From contig DBWZ01000045.1 in NCBI GenBank assembly GCA_002309345.1, forward strand, positions 1 to 20,571: DNA of 20,571 nucleotides. Reading direction: 5' to 3'. Of the stretch, positions 1 through 7,160 are shown in pieces (the first letter of the stretch is position 1; every line of letters starts with the position of its first letter). The notes beneath the pieces are model-generated. The model saw only the letters and a list, made by a program, of their open reading frames with translations, was not told the origin of the DNA and made no database searches. The translations under genes and the position numbers were made by a program. This DNA comes from Pseudobutyrivibrio sp. UBA1225. Its GTDB lineage: Bacteria > Bacillota > Clostridia > Lachnospirales > Lachnospiraceae.

Positions 1-90
1 GAAGAAGCGACACTTGGCATTTAGAAAATCATAATCTTATGCGACGTAACCAAGCCCCTAGGTGGGCTGAGTCTGGGAGGGCGGGGGCAG
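1..90 (+). repeat. Left copy of an inverted-repeat element flanking the locus
   Basis: This stretch is related to the reverse complement of 20413-20503. In the same order both hold GAAGAAGCGACAC (13 of 13), TTGG, an A-rich run with CATAAT, GCGAYGTAA, CCCCTAGG, CTGG and GGGCGGG. The copies differ by substitutions and small indels, so they look like old members of one family. Within this copy CTTGG (13-17) can pair with CCAAG (50-54), and AGCCC with GGGCT around the CCTAGG core. It may be a structured RNA, a dispersed repeat or the end of a mobile island; I do not recognise the family. The window begins exactly at its first conserved base. Confidence 0.6.
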
Positions 91-113
91 GTTACATACG
101 CTTTAGATGTAAC
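91..113 (-). other. Perfect hairpin just after the hypE stop codon
   Basis: GTTACAT (91-97) and ATGTAAC (107-113) form a perfect 7-bp stem with a 9-base loop, starting one base beyond the hypE stop. No T-run follows on the minus strand, where the next bases are CTGCCCCCGCCC. It is therefore not a classic intrinsic terminator, but it could stabilise or help end the hypE mRNA. Confidence 0.5.
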
Positions 114-114
114 T

Positions 115-1116
115 TTAACAAATACGTGGTAAGCCTTCGCCCTGGAGAATGTCTAGGAAACGGTGACCTCCGATATCTGTCTTCATGATGAGGGAGCCGA
201 TTTCGTTGTCATCGTCAGGGGTGGTGACGGTTCCTATCATGTCGGCGTTTTCGCCGTAAGGGCAGCCGCGAATTATTTCGATGGCTTGAACGGCGTAGTC
301 TTTTGGGACTACGGCGACGAGCTTTCCTTCGTTGCCCATGTAGAGTGGATCTAGGCCGAGTAAGCCGCAGAAGGCTTCTACCTGAGGATCCACTGGAAGA
401 TTCTCGTGAAGTATATCGAATTTAAGTCCACTTGCTACGGCAAGCTCTTTTAAAACTGTGGCTAGTCCACCACGTGTGACATCTCTTAAAACGTGTACGG
501 GAATCTTTGCCTCGATAAGCTTTGAAACCATCTCCTGCAAAGGTGCATTATCACTCTTGATAGAGTTAGTAATATTCATGCGCTGGCTAAGGATAGTTGC
601 GTGATGGTCGCCAAGATTTCCTGAAACGATAATCACATCTCCATCCTCGGCGTTGGCAGCCTTGATGTCCACATGCTTTGGCACAAAGCCTACACCTGAT
701 GTGTTGATAATGATTCCTCCATTGCCTTGGATTACCTTGGTGTCACCAGCTACAATCTGCACGCCAGCTTCCTTCGCAGTGTCAGCCATAGATTTTACTA
801 TGCGCTTTAGAATCTCAATCTCAACACCTTCTTCAAGGATGAAGCCGCAGGTGATGTACTTTGGAACCGCTCCGCGCATGCAAAGATCGTTTACTGTTCC
901 ACAGATTGAAAGTCTTCCGATATCACCGCCAGGGAACTCTATCGGTGTGACCACAAAGCTATCTGTTGTCATGGCGATTGTGGCATCGCCCGGCACAACT
1001 GCTGCATCTTCCATCTGCGAAAGCACATCATTATCAAACTGTGCCTCAAAAATTTCTTTTATTAATTCGTTTGTTGCACGACCGCCTGAGCCGTGCTCCA
1101 TAATTATCTTTTCCAT
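115..1116 (-). CDS. hypE: HypE, [NiFe] hydrogenase carbamoyl dehydratase
   Basis: HypE (333 aa) is a cytoplasmic PurM/AIR-synthetase-like enzyme. It accepts a carbamoyl group from HypF on its C-terminal cysteine and dehydrates it with ATP to a thiocyanate, the source of the cyanide ligands of the [NiFe] site. The N-terminus holds the family signature MEHGSGG, AGDTKVI lies near residue 125, and the chain ends in PRIC, the expected carrier cysteine. I chose the ATG at 1116, which has GGAG seven bases upstream. The open frame extends another 31 codons, but those are Lys/Asn-rich A/T sequence with no family similarity. It is the last gene of the hypCDE set, 323 bp beyond hypD, so it may have its own promoter. 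The client here should be the Ech enzyme. Confidence 0.95.
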   Translation of the reverse strand: MEKIIMEHGSGGRATNELIKEIFEAQFDNDVLSQMEDAAVVPGDATIAMTTDSFVVTPIEFPGGDIGRLSICGTVNDLCMRGAVPKYITCGFILEEGVEIEILKRIVKSMADTAKEAGVQIVAGDTKVIQGNGGIIINTSGVGFVPKHVDIKAANAEDGDVIIVSGNLGDHHATILSQRMNITNSIKSDNAPLQEMVSKLIEAKIPVHVLRDVTRGGLATVLKELAVASGLKFDILHENLPVDPQVEAFCGLLGLDPLYMGNEGKLVAVVPKDYAVQAIEIIRGCPYGENADMIGTVTTPDDDNEIGSLIMKTDIGGHRFLDILQGEGLPRIC

Positions 1117-1439
1117 AGTTATACTCCAAAAATTTTTCCTTTTATTCTTTCCTTTAATCTTTTTATCAATTTTATTCTTCGCAATTTTATTCTTAAAAAA
1201 TTTTCGCAAAAAAATTTATTCCAAATATAAACTTTGGAAATTCAAATTTACATGTGATTCCCTTATGTATTATATTTTCATATTGCTTATTCTTTCTGCA
1301 GTTTGAATTTAAGTAAATAAAATTTAATATAACAACTGCTCTAGTTATATATCAATAAAATCTCAAAAATTTTTCCATTTTCCAAAATTTTTTTTAAGAT
1401 ATAGCCTCCGAATCCCGCAAGTAGTAAGGCAAATCCCCC
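1117..1439 (-). other. AT-rich hypD-hypE spacer with a weak hairpin
   Basis: This 323-bp stretch between hypD and hypE has no credible gene. TTCCAAA and TTTGGAA (1219-1239) form a 7-bp hairpin followed on the minus strand by AATAAATTTTTTT, a possible weak terminator or processing site. A minus-strand TATAAT lies at 1269-1274, but I see no good -35 element, so a separate hypE promoter is only possible. Just upstream of hypE the sequence contains imperfect repeats of GAAGAATAAAATTG. Confidence 0.4.
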
Positions 1440-2483
1440 TTAGCTTTTCACGAGATATGCATTAAAGCAAGAGCCCTCCTCGGAAACCATGCAAGCCCCC
1501 TCAGGTGACATAGGTGTACAAACCTTTCCAAACAATGGACAATCACTAGGCTTTGCTTTGCCCATAAGGATTTCTCCGCAACGACAAGCCTTGTTTTTCT
1601 TGTTATCATCATCTAGCCCTGCACTTCCGGCATCATATCTTGCATAATCCTTCTTAAGTAATAGACCTGAGTTTGGGATAGCCCCCATGCCACGCCATAC
1701 CACATCCGCTTGTTCAAAATACTTGTTTAGCTGAGACTCGATTTTGTCATTCTTTTGACTTTCAACAACTGAGGTGTAGAAATTTTTAACGGTAGCCTCC
1801 TTGGCTTCAATCATTTTAATCAAGCCATAGATTGCAATTACAAGCTCTTTTGCGCCAAATCCTGACACCGCAAATGGAATGTGATATTTAGCCGCCAAGT
1901 TATTAAAATAATCTGAGCCAGTCACAGCGCTCACATGTCCTGGTGCAATAAATCCGTCAATAAGAGCGCCGTTGTCGCACAGATAAGAAATCGCCCCTGG
2001 CATTGTTTTAAGGGCTGTTAGAAGCTTGATATTTTGTATATCGTTTTGAATTATATTATCCAAAAGCAGCGTATAAACTGGCGCCGTTGTCTCAAAGCCA
2101 ACTGCTGCAAATACATACTGACTATCGGGATGATTGCCAGCCAAACCAAGTACATCCATTGGCGAATATACCATTTCCACGGAGCCGCCTCTGCCCTTCG
2201 CTTCGCTTAAGCTTTCCTTTGAACCCGGCACTCTCAATAAATCCCCAAAGGTAACAACGGTCGTGTTGTCCTGCAAACAGAGTTCTATCAATCTGTCTAT
2301 GTATGCTGTAGGTGTTACGCACACTGGGCAACCTGGTCCCGACAGTAACTCTATCTGCGGCGACAAAATCCCTCTGATGCCATGCTTTGCAATAGCATGT
2401 GTATGACTGCCACACACTTCCATCAGACGAATCTTTGGTCCACTATAATTTTTTAAATAATCAACAAGTTGCTCTATTTCCAT
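1440..2483 (-). CDS. hypD: HypD, Fe-S scaffold for Fe(CN)2CO assembly
   Basis: HypD (347 aa) forms a complex with HypC on which the iron with its two CN and one CO ligands is put together before transfer to the large subunit. Visible family marks are MEVCGSHTHAI near residue 22, the redox motif GPGCPVC near 50, FAAVGFETTAP near 125 and GFGAKEL in the middle. The C-terminal cysteine-rich part (CRCGEIL, DCPLFGKVCTP, GACMVSEEGSC) binds the [4Fe-4S] cluster. Length is normal. The ATG at 2483 is preceded by AAGGA at a somewhat long spacing of 12 bases, inside the last degenerate copy of the tandem repeat upstream. It follows hypC in the same direction, with the repeat array between them. Confidence 0.95.
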   Translation of the reverse strand: MEIEQLVDYLKNYSGPKIRLMEVCGSHTHAIAKHGIRGILSPQIELLSGPGCPVCVTPTAYIDRLIELCLQDNTTVVTFGDLLRVPGSKESLSEAKGRGGSVEMVYSPMDVLGLAGNHPDSQYVFAAVGFETTAPVYTLLLDNIIQNDIQNIKLLTALKTMPGAISYLCDNGALIDGFIAPGHVSAVTGSDYFNNLAAKYHIPFAVSGFGAKELVIAIYGLIKMIEAKEATVKNFYTSVVESQKNDKIESQLNKYFEQADVVWRGMGAIPNSGLLLKKDYARYDAGSAGLDDDNKKNKACRCGEILMGKAKPSDCPLFGKVCTPMSPEGACMVSEEGSCFNAYLVKS

Positions 2484-2496
2484 TTAAAGTTCTAAT

Positions 2497-2635
2497 CCTT
2501 CTATGATTTAGTTAAGCTTCTAGCCCTCTTATGATTTCAATGATTTAGTTAAGCTCCTAGTCCTCTTATGATTTCAATGATTTAGTTAAGCTCCCAGTCC
2601 TCTTATGATTTCAATGATTTACTCAACCTCTTATC
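2497..2635 (-). repeat. 37-bp tandem repeat array between hypC and hypD
   Basis: Two nearly identical 37-bp units (2525-2561 and 2562-2598, one difference) are followed by a diverging third (2599-2635). A shortened 28-bp version (2497-2524) lies next to hypD. Read on the minus strand, a unit contains ATCATTGAAATCATAAGAGG, then ACTAGGAGCTTAA. It translates as IIEIIRGLGA-stop and resembles the last codons of hypC (IIELMSGLE-stop); the copy next to hypD reads IIEGLEL-stop. The array is thus plausibly a decayed amplification of the hypC 3' end. Each unit also carries an AGAGG or AGGAG Shine-Dalgarno-like word. Confidence 0.85.
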
Positions 2636-2666
2636 ACCTCGTGAGTTCTAGGATTTGGCTAGCATC

Positions 2667-2873
2667 CTATTCTAATCCACTCATAAGCTCTATGATTTCT
2701 TCTGCCTCATCCTTCTTCAAGGTTTGGATTACACAGCCAGCATGAACTAGCGCATAATCTCCTTCCTTTACATCAACAAGTCCTGCATAGGCTTCAACCT
2801 CGTTGCCGTTGAAATCTACAGTCACCTTGCCATCCTTTAATTTCTTAACTAATCCAGGAATCGCAACACACAT
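2667..2873 (-). CDS. hypC: HypC, hydrogenase assembly chaperone
   Basis: This small protein (68 aa) of the HypC/HybG/HupF family delivers iron to HypD and carries the Fe(CN)2CO unit to the hydrogenase large-subunit precursor. It begins MCVAIPG, with the essential Cys2 exposed after removal of Met1, and has the beta-barrel pattern VDFNGNEVEAYAGLVDVKEGDYALVHAG cut short here to its key residues, including the conserved VHAGC near residue 46. Length is slightly below the usual 70-90 aa. The start has AGAGG 12 bases upstream and AAAGG closer in. It sits 23 bp after the membrane-protein gene, so the two are probably cotranscribed. Its 3' end resembles the repeat units that follow. Confidence 0.95.
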   Translation of the reverse strand: MCVAIPGLVKKLKDGKVTVDFNGNEVEAYAGLVDVKEGDYALVHAGCVIQTLKKDEAEEIIELMSGLE

Positions 2874-2896
2874 AACCTTTATTACCTCTCATTAAT

Positions 2897-3697
2897 TTAA
2901 GAATCAGCTGCTTGCTCTGAAAGCTCAGCATCTCTATAAGCAAAATCTTCTTTGTAGAAAAATCCTAGTAGTAAAATTCCTATGATTTCCATAAAAAGCG
3001 AAATATAAAATGTCGCAGAGTAAAAGTCTCCCATAAATGAAAAATTTACTATTCCAGATCTAACTATTTCGGCAACCACCAGCAACACACTTGGAAGTGT
3101 AAATAACATAACATTATTTGCTGGTACTTTTTCTTTTTTAACTCCGTGCTTGTATATCACTACTGCAAAATAAACATATGCAGCACTAACAATTAAACGA
3201 TATAAAACAAAAGAACTAATCGTTATAGCTGACCCTGCATAATTATCCATAGCAATGTTTTGGGCAACAAGAATAATATACCTAACGAGATTATATACCA
3301 TATATAATACGTGCGCCCCAAAAATAATGATTGTAAAAATGTACTTTCGTGCAAATACCGCTACAAATATAAGCAAGAATAACAGTATAGCCTCCATCAC
3401 AAACAACGCATCTACATCAAAAATCTTAAACACACACGAAATAAACAATGAATACAAAAATACTAGTGAGGCTGCTACAGCTAATCCAAGTGTTTTACCT
3501 TTGTACTTTCTTTTACTGGTATCAAGCATATCTGGAAGTGACGCAGCATGAATCAATGCTATCAGAAATGAGAAAAGACCATAGAAATAAAAAAGCGTGC
3601 CACTGTAGCCTTTCTTATCTGCTATCTTTGATGGAAAGACCGCTAACAATAGGCCTATTACAAGCACTATAAACCCTCTAATAAAATTGTTTGACAT
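2897..3697 (-). CDS. Unidentified polytopic membrane protein at the head of the hypCDE cluster
   Basis: I do not recognise this 266-aa protein. It is strongly hydrophobic, with about eight predicted membrane segments (roughly residues 6-22, 33-52, 68-88, 93-113, 115-135, 150-175, 192-215 and 222-245). Short Lys-rich connectors (TSKRKYKGK, HGVKKEKV) separate some of them, and the acidic tail ends AELSEQAADS. The ATG at 3697 has GGGAGG eight bases upstream; the longer frame starting 13 codons earlier has no ribosome-binding site. It is the first minus-strand gene after the divergent promoter region, with hypC 23 bp downstream. A role in nickel uptake or hydrogenase assembly can only be guessed from position: I see no His-rich motif typical of known nickel permeases. 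Confidence 0.8.
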   Translation of the reverse strand: MSNNFIRGFIVLVIGLLLAVFPSKIADKKGYSGTLFYFYGLFSFLIALIHAASLPDMLDTSKRKYKGKTLGLAVAASLVFLYSLFISCVFKIFDVDALFVMEAILLFLLIFVAVFARKYIFTIIIFGAHVLYMVYNLVRYIILVAQNIAMDNYAGSAITISSFVLYRLIVSAAYVYFAVVIYKHGVKKEKVPANNVMLFTLPSVLLVVAEIVRSGIVNFSFMGDFYSATFYISLFMEIIGILLLGFFYKEDFAYRDAELSEQAADS

Positions 3698-3736
3698 AAT
3701 ATTTTCCTCCCTTACATTATATATGTTTTCTTTCAT

Positions 3737-3763
3737 TTTTATTCAACACAGGTTGTTTGTCAA
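3737..3763 (-). promoter_or_regulatory. Candidate promoter for the membrane protein-hypCDE unit
   Basis: On the minus strand a perfect TTGACA (complement of 3758-3763) is followed after 16 bases by TAAAAA, or after 17 by AAAAAT. The start codon chosen for the membrane protein lies about 40 bp downstream. The -10 match is only fair. Confidence 0.5.
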
Positions 3764-3785
3764 TAACATACTAAAATCTAATTAT

Positions 3786-3814
3786 TTGAACTCAAATCTA
3801 TGATATGTTATAAA
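3786..3814 (+). promoter_or_regulatory. Candidate sigma-70-type promoter of hypA
   Basis: TTGAAC (3786-3791) and TATAAA (3809-3814) are separated by exactly 17 bases. Transcription would start near 3821, giving a leader of about 33 nt before the hypA ATG. It is back-to-back with the promoter candidate for the membrane protein-hypCDE unit. Confidence 0.65.
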
Positions 3815-3853
3815 GTTTTTAAGGATTATATATTTGTAAAACAGGAGGGTGCA

Positions 3854-4195
3854 ATGCACGAACTTGCGGTCACAGAATACGTTTTTAATCTAGTATCAAA
3901 ACAGGCTAAGGAGCACAAGGTTGATAAGGTCAGCAAAATCCATTTAGAGATTGGTGATCAGTGTGATTACGTGCCTGAAATCATCGAAGAATATCTACAG
4001 GTTATGAGCGAGGGCACACCTCTTGAAGGCGTCAAAGTCGATGCCACAGTCAAAGAGTCTACTGTGGTTTGCAAGGACTGTGGTGCCACCTTTACACGTC
4101 ATGAATTCAAAGATAGCTGCCCCAAGTGTGGCAGCCAGAATTTACGCCTCCAGCGATGCACGGATTTTATAGTTAAAAACATCGAAGCTGAATAA
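3854..4195 (+). CDS. hypA: HypA, nickel and zinc-binding maturation factor
   Basis: HypA (113 aa) helps insert nickel into the [NiFe] large subunit. The N-terminus MHELAVTE carries the conserved nickel-binding Met1-His2-Glu3. Two CxxC pairs (VCKDCG near residue 74 and CPKCG near 91) form the structural zinc site. Length matches the family. I chose the ATG at 3854, directly behind AGGAGGG (3843-3849); an upstream in-frame ATG would give an unrelated 18-residue extension. It is the only hyp gene on the plus strand. It diverges from the hypCDE unit and ends one base from the stop codon of hypF on the other strand. Its usual partner HypB, the nickel GTPase, is not in the window. Confidence 0.95.
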   Translation: MHELAVTEYVFNLVSKQAKEHKVDKVSKIHLEIGDQCDYVPEIIEEYLQVMSEGTPLEGVKVDATVKESTVVCKDCGATFTRHEFKDSCPKCGSQNLRLQRCTDFIVKNIEAE

Positions 4196-4196
4196 G

Positions 4197-6713
4197 CTAT
4201 CTAGTATTTTCATGCTCGAGTAAATACGCCTGTCCCAAACAGATTCCCCCATCTCCAGGTGGGAGTTGTTCTGCCGTATATACGATATATTCCTTCTCTT
4301 CCAACAAGTCTATTGTTCTTTCAAGAAGAATTCTATTCAAGAAAGTTCCCCCTGATAACACCACTTGTCTTATGTTATTTTCATCTGCAATTGCCACAAT
4401 ATAATCTGCCACGGCATAGATGAAGCCACGGGCAATCTGTGCTTTATTAACCTTATTTGATATCGCATATACGATATTTTCAAGTAAACCTTTGACATCC
4501 CCACTTGCATCTATACTGAGCTGATGGGCTTCATCAGTTGTGGCTGCAAGATTCTCTAATTCTATTGGCGCCTGCCCCTCATAGGTGTTGAAGTGACACA
4601 CATCAAGCAAGGCTGAAACAGCATCAAACAATCGTCCCATTGATGTGGATTCTACAATGTTAATATTATTGTCTAAGGCCGCCTTAATTAATGAATTTTG
4701 ATTAACAAATATTTCTTTAATATCTGCTTCATTACTTCCATTGACTTCCTTAGATTCAGTTAAAGAAATCCCATTATCATACAGCATTGCCGCCAAGATT
4801 GTATCGCAATTTTTAGCTCCCTCATCTCCACCAATCAACTTCATCGGCTTTAAATGAGCGACCCTTGTCATAGATGAATCGTCCCATACAAATACTTCAC
4901 TTCCCCAGATGCAACCATCTTCGCCATAGCCTGTGCCGTCAAAGGCGAAGCCAAGCACAGGTCCTGACAGATGATGTTCAGCTATCACAGCTGCCACATG
5001 AGCTTTGTGATGTTGTACAAAAACTAAATTGACATTTGCAGATGCACAGGCTTCTTGTTTTTTTTCAACAAACTTTTCTTTGGCAGCTTTTCTACTAAAA
5101 TAGGATGGATGCAAATCTGCCACCACAGCTTCTGGCTTGAATCCAAAAATCTTTGCCATGGCTCCCATCTCATTTTTGTAAAACTTTTGGCAACTAACAG
5201 ACTCTAAATCTCCAAGATATTGACTCACATAGGCAAGTCCATTTTTTACATAGCAGAGGCTTGATTTCAAGTCGCCTCCTGCAGCAAATATCTCGCCTGA
5301 AATATCTACAGGAATTGGATTTGGAACGTGACCTCGACCACGGCGGATGAACTGACTTCGCCCGCGAACAACCTTCATCACAGAATCATCCATCGGACGA
5401 AGTATTCTTCTATCATGCCAGAGCTGTCCCAATCTTACTCCACTCATTTCAGCTGATGATGCCCGCTCTTTAAGCCAAGCACACATTTTCTCATCATCAA
5501 TCTCAAGCACATCTCCACTGGCATTTCCACTAGTCATAATCAAAGGTCCAAACTCATTTACAAGAAGAATCTGCAACGGATTACAAGGCAGCATTGCCCC
5601 TATGTCTGGACTAGATAGGCAAACATTTGACGCAATATTTTCAACATCTTTTCTTCTTTTTACAAGCACTATAGGTCTTGCTGGAGATTCTAATAACTCA
5701 GCCTCTGTCTCATTGACGTAGCAATAATCATTGACCTGCGATACATCTTGAAACATTACTGCAAATGCCTTGGCTTCTCGATGCTTTAGCAGTCTAAGAT
5801 TAGCAACTGCTTGCTCATCAAAAGGATTACATGCCAAGTGATATCCTCCGATATCCTTTATTGCAACTATTCCACCTTTTTTTAATAAGTCCTTTGCATA
5901 AGATATTGCTGTATCATTTGCATTTTCTGGTGCAAAATTGTCATTTTCCGTCGCTCTAGATTTGTCGGAAAATTCACCTGTGAACTTTCCGTGAATTAAT
6001 CCTTTTGCAGGATTTCTTGCAAAATCATCGTTTTTAGCCGAATTTATATCCATAAAATGCAGTTTTGGGCCGCATGTCCCGCAAGCAATAGTCTGGGCAT
6101 GACGTCTCACGTCTGATTTTTGGGTATATTCTTCTCGACATTCCGGGCACATGTCAAAATCTGCCATTGTAATTGTGTCTCTATCATATGGCAGCTTTTC
6201 GATTATAGAATACCTTGGGCCGCAAATCGTACAGCTTATAAATGGATGCCTAAATCGACGATTGTTTGGATCTAAAAGTTCTAGCTTGCATCTATCACAT
6301 GTGGCGATATCAGCTGGAATCAGCGGAAGATGATTCGCCGAATCCTGATCTGATACAATAATGCTAAAATCCTTGTATGTATTTATTTCGTATTCATTGG
6401 AATTATGGTTGGCTAGATAATCTTTTTCTTCGTCTACTGTGCCTGTTTTTTCTATAAATTTGTTCTTGATATCTTCTATAGAACTTATAGTCTCTACATC
6501 TATAGAAGTCACAAATCCGCCCGTCGGAACATCTGAAGAAATCCTGCGATAAAAAGCTTCTAAATCAGCCTCATTACCACAAGCTAAAACGGTCACAATT
6601 CCTCCCGTGTTTCTAACCCAACCTTTAATATTTAATTCGTCAGCCACCCCTGCAACAAAGGGACGATATCCAATTCCTTGAACTAACCCCTTGATAGTAT
6701 ATTTTCTAATCAT
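4197..6713 (-). CDS. hypF: HypF, carbamoyltransferase of [NiFe] maturation
   Basis: HypF (838 aa) turns carbamoyl phosphate and ATP into a carbamoyl group delivered to HypE. Order of domains: acylphosphatase (about 1-90, GLVQGIGYRPF); zinc fingers (about 139-214, CDRC, CTICGPR, CPEC, CGTCGPK); YrdC-like (about 267-455, VAIKDIGGYHLACN); Kae1-like to the end (HHKAHVAAV, GTGYGEDGCIWGSE, LSGGTFLNR). It is longer than the usual roughly 750 aa, mainly because about 40 polar residues lie between the zinc fingers and the YrdC domain, encoded by palindrome-rich DNA. The start is uncertain: the ATG at 6713 has no good Shine-Dalgarno site, and an in-frame TTG lies six codons upstream. It converges with hypA. 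Its own promoter probably lies between 6714 and 6850. Confidence 0.95.
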   Translation of the reverse strand: MIRKYTIKGLVQGIGYRPFVAGVADELNIKGWVRNTGGIVTVLACGNEADLEAFYRRISSDVPTGGFVTSIDVETISSIEDIKNKFIEKTGTVDEEKDYLANHNSNEYEINTYKDFSIIVSDQDSANHLPLIPADIATCDRCKLELLDPNNRRFRHPFISCTICGPRYSIIEKLPYDRDTITMADFDMCPECREEYTQKSDVRRHAQTIACGTCGPKLHFMDINSAKNDDFARNPAKGLIHGKFTGEFSDKSRATENDNFAPENANDTAISYAKDLLKKGGIVAIKDIGGYHLACNPFDEQAVANLRLLKHREAKAFAVMFQDVSQVNDYCYVNETEAELLESPARPIVLVKRRKDVENIASNVCLSSPDIGAMLPCNPLQILLVNEFGPLIMTSGNASGDVLEIDDEKMCAWLKERASSAEMSGVRLGQLWHDRRILRPMDDSVMKVVRGRSQFIRRGRGHVPNPIPVDISGEIFAAGGDLKSSLCYVKNGLAYVSQYLGDLESVSCQKFYKNEMGAMAKIFGFKPEAVVADLHPSYFSRKAAKEKFVEKKQEACASANVNLVFVQHHKAHVAAVIAEHHLSGPVLGFAFDGTGYGEDGCIWGSEVFVWDDSSMTRVAHLKPMKLIGGDEGAKNCDTILAAMLYDNGISLTESKEVNGSNEADIKEIFVNQNSLIKAALDNNINIVESTSMGRLFDAVSALLDVCHFNTYEGQAPIELENLAATTDEAHQLSIDASGDVKGLLENIVYAISNKVNKAQIARGFIYAVADYIVAIADENNIRQVVLSGGTFLNRILLERTIDLLEEKEYIVYTAEQLPPGDGGICLGQAYLLEHENTR
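5916..6047 (-). repeat. Palindrome-rich in-frame insertion within hypF
   Basis: ATTTTCCG (5943-5950) pairs perfectly with CGGAAAAT (5966-5973). GGAAAATTCAC (5967-5977) pairs with GTGAACTTTCC (5980-5990) with one mismatch. The encoded residues (about 223-266 of HypF) are polar and absent from the usual domain plan. The frame stays open, so the protein should remain functional. Palindromic elements inserted in frame are known in other bacteria, such as the Rickettsia palindromic elements, but no link to those is claimed. Confidence 0.45.
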
Positions 6714-6749
6714 GCTTTTTATTTTACTCAAAAAAACTATATTAATCTA

Positions 6750-6807
6750 GCGAATATCAAACTCCAACTTATTATTTGGATTTATGAGTTTTTCAAATGC
6801 TATTCGC
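6750..6807 (-). other. Long inverted repeat upstream of hypF
   Basis: On the minus strand GCGAATA pairs with TATTCGC at the base (outer 7 bp), AAACT with AGTTT, and CCAA with TTGG near an 8-base loop, giving an interrupted hairpin about 58 nt long. It ends roughly 37 bases before the hypF ATG and lies between the IS remnant and hypF. It may be a folded leader, an operator, or the scar of a small mobile element. Confidence 0.45.
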
Positions 6808-6818
6808 ACTTGGATCTC

Positions 6819-6854
6819 TTTATTTAATTATTGAATTTACACCATTATATGGGC
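6819..6854 (-). repeat. Inner direct repeat: IS256-family end sequence
   Basis: These 36 bases match 7095-7130 in the same orientation at 34 of 36 positions and share GAATTTACACCATTATATGGGC. On the minus strand the copy begins GCCCATATAATGG, exactly where the transposase similarity stops. It is best explained as the left end of a second element copy inserted in, or recombined with, the first. Confidence 0.6.
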
Positions 6855-7024
6855 ATTATCCCACTTGAACGTTCGTAGTTTTCTGCGTTTAACTGCTCTG
6901 TTGATTCTGCTTTCAGGACCTGATTGAGCATTGCCTCCATAAGTTTACCGAAGGCATCATCCTTAGTTTCTGAAAATAAACCTACAAAAAAATCATAATC
7001 CAATGTAAAATGTAATTGAGCCAT
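6845..7024 (-). pseudogene. Truncated IS256-family (Mutator-type) transposase
   Basis: The 59-residue frame starts MAQLHFTLDYDFFVGLF and continues DDAFGKLMEAMLNQVLKAES, then TEQLNAENYERS. This is the N-terminus typical of IS256-family transposases, which normally run to about 400 aa. The catalytic DDE region is absent: after YERSSG the frame runs into another element end and stops. The ATG at 7024 has AAAGGA eight bases upstream. It is a dead remnant that marks past insertion between the hyp block and the genes to its right. Confidence 0.85.
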
Positions 7025-7094
7025 AGTGTTCATCCTTTCAATTATGTTTTGTGTGGTAACTTAATTTTAACTGAAAGATGAGCTCCTGACTCTT

Positions 7095-7130
7095 TTTATT
7101 TAGTTTTTGAATTTACACCATTATATGGGC
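7095..7130 (-). repeat. Outer direct repeat: presumed left end of the IS256-family element
   Basis: This is the copy upstream of the transposase remnant. On the minus strand it starts GCCCATATAATGGTGTAAAT and lies about 70 bp before the transposase start, where an element terminus is expected. Its partner at 6819-6854 is in direct, not inverted, orientation. Confidence 0.6.
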
Positions 7131-7160
7131 TGTATCATTACTTTTCCCAAAATTCCCGCA

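Noticed and set aside
653..1306. Long plus-strand open frame opposite hypE
   Set aside because: It is the complement of a clear HypE gene, has no family features, and runs on into AT-rich spacer only by lack of stops.
2497..2635. Repeat array considered as a CRISPR
   Set aside because: Units are directly joined with no unique spacers, and no cas genes are present.
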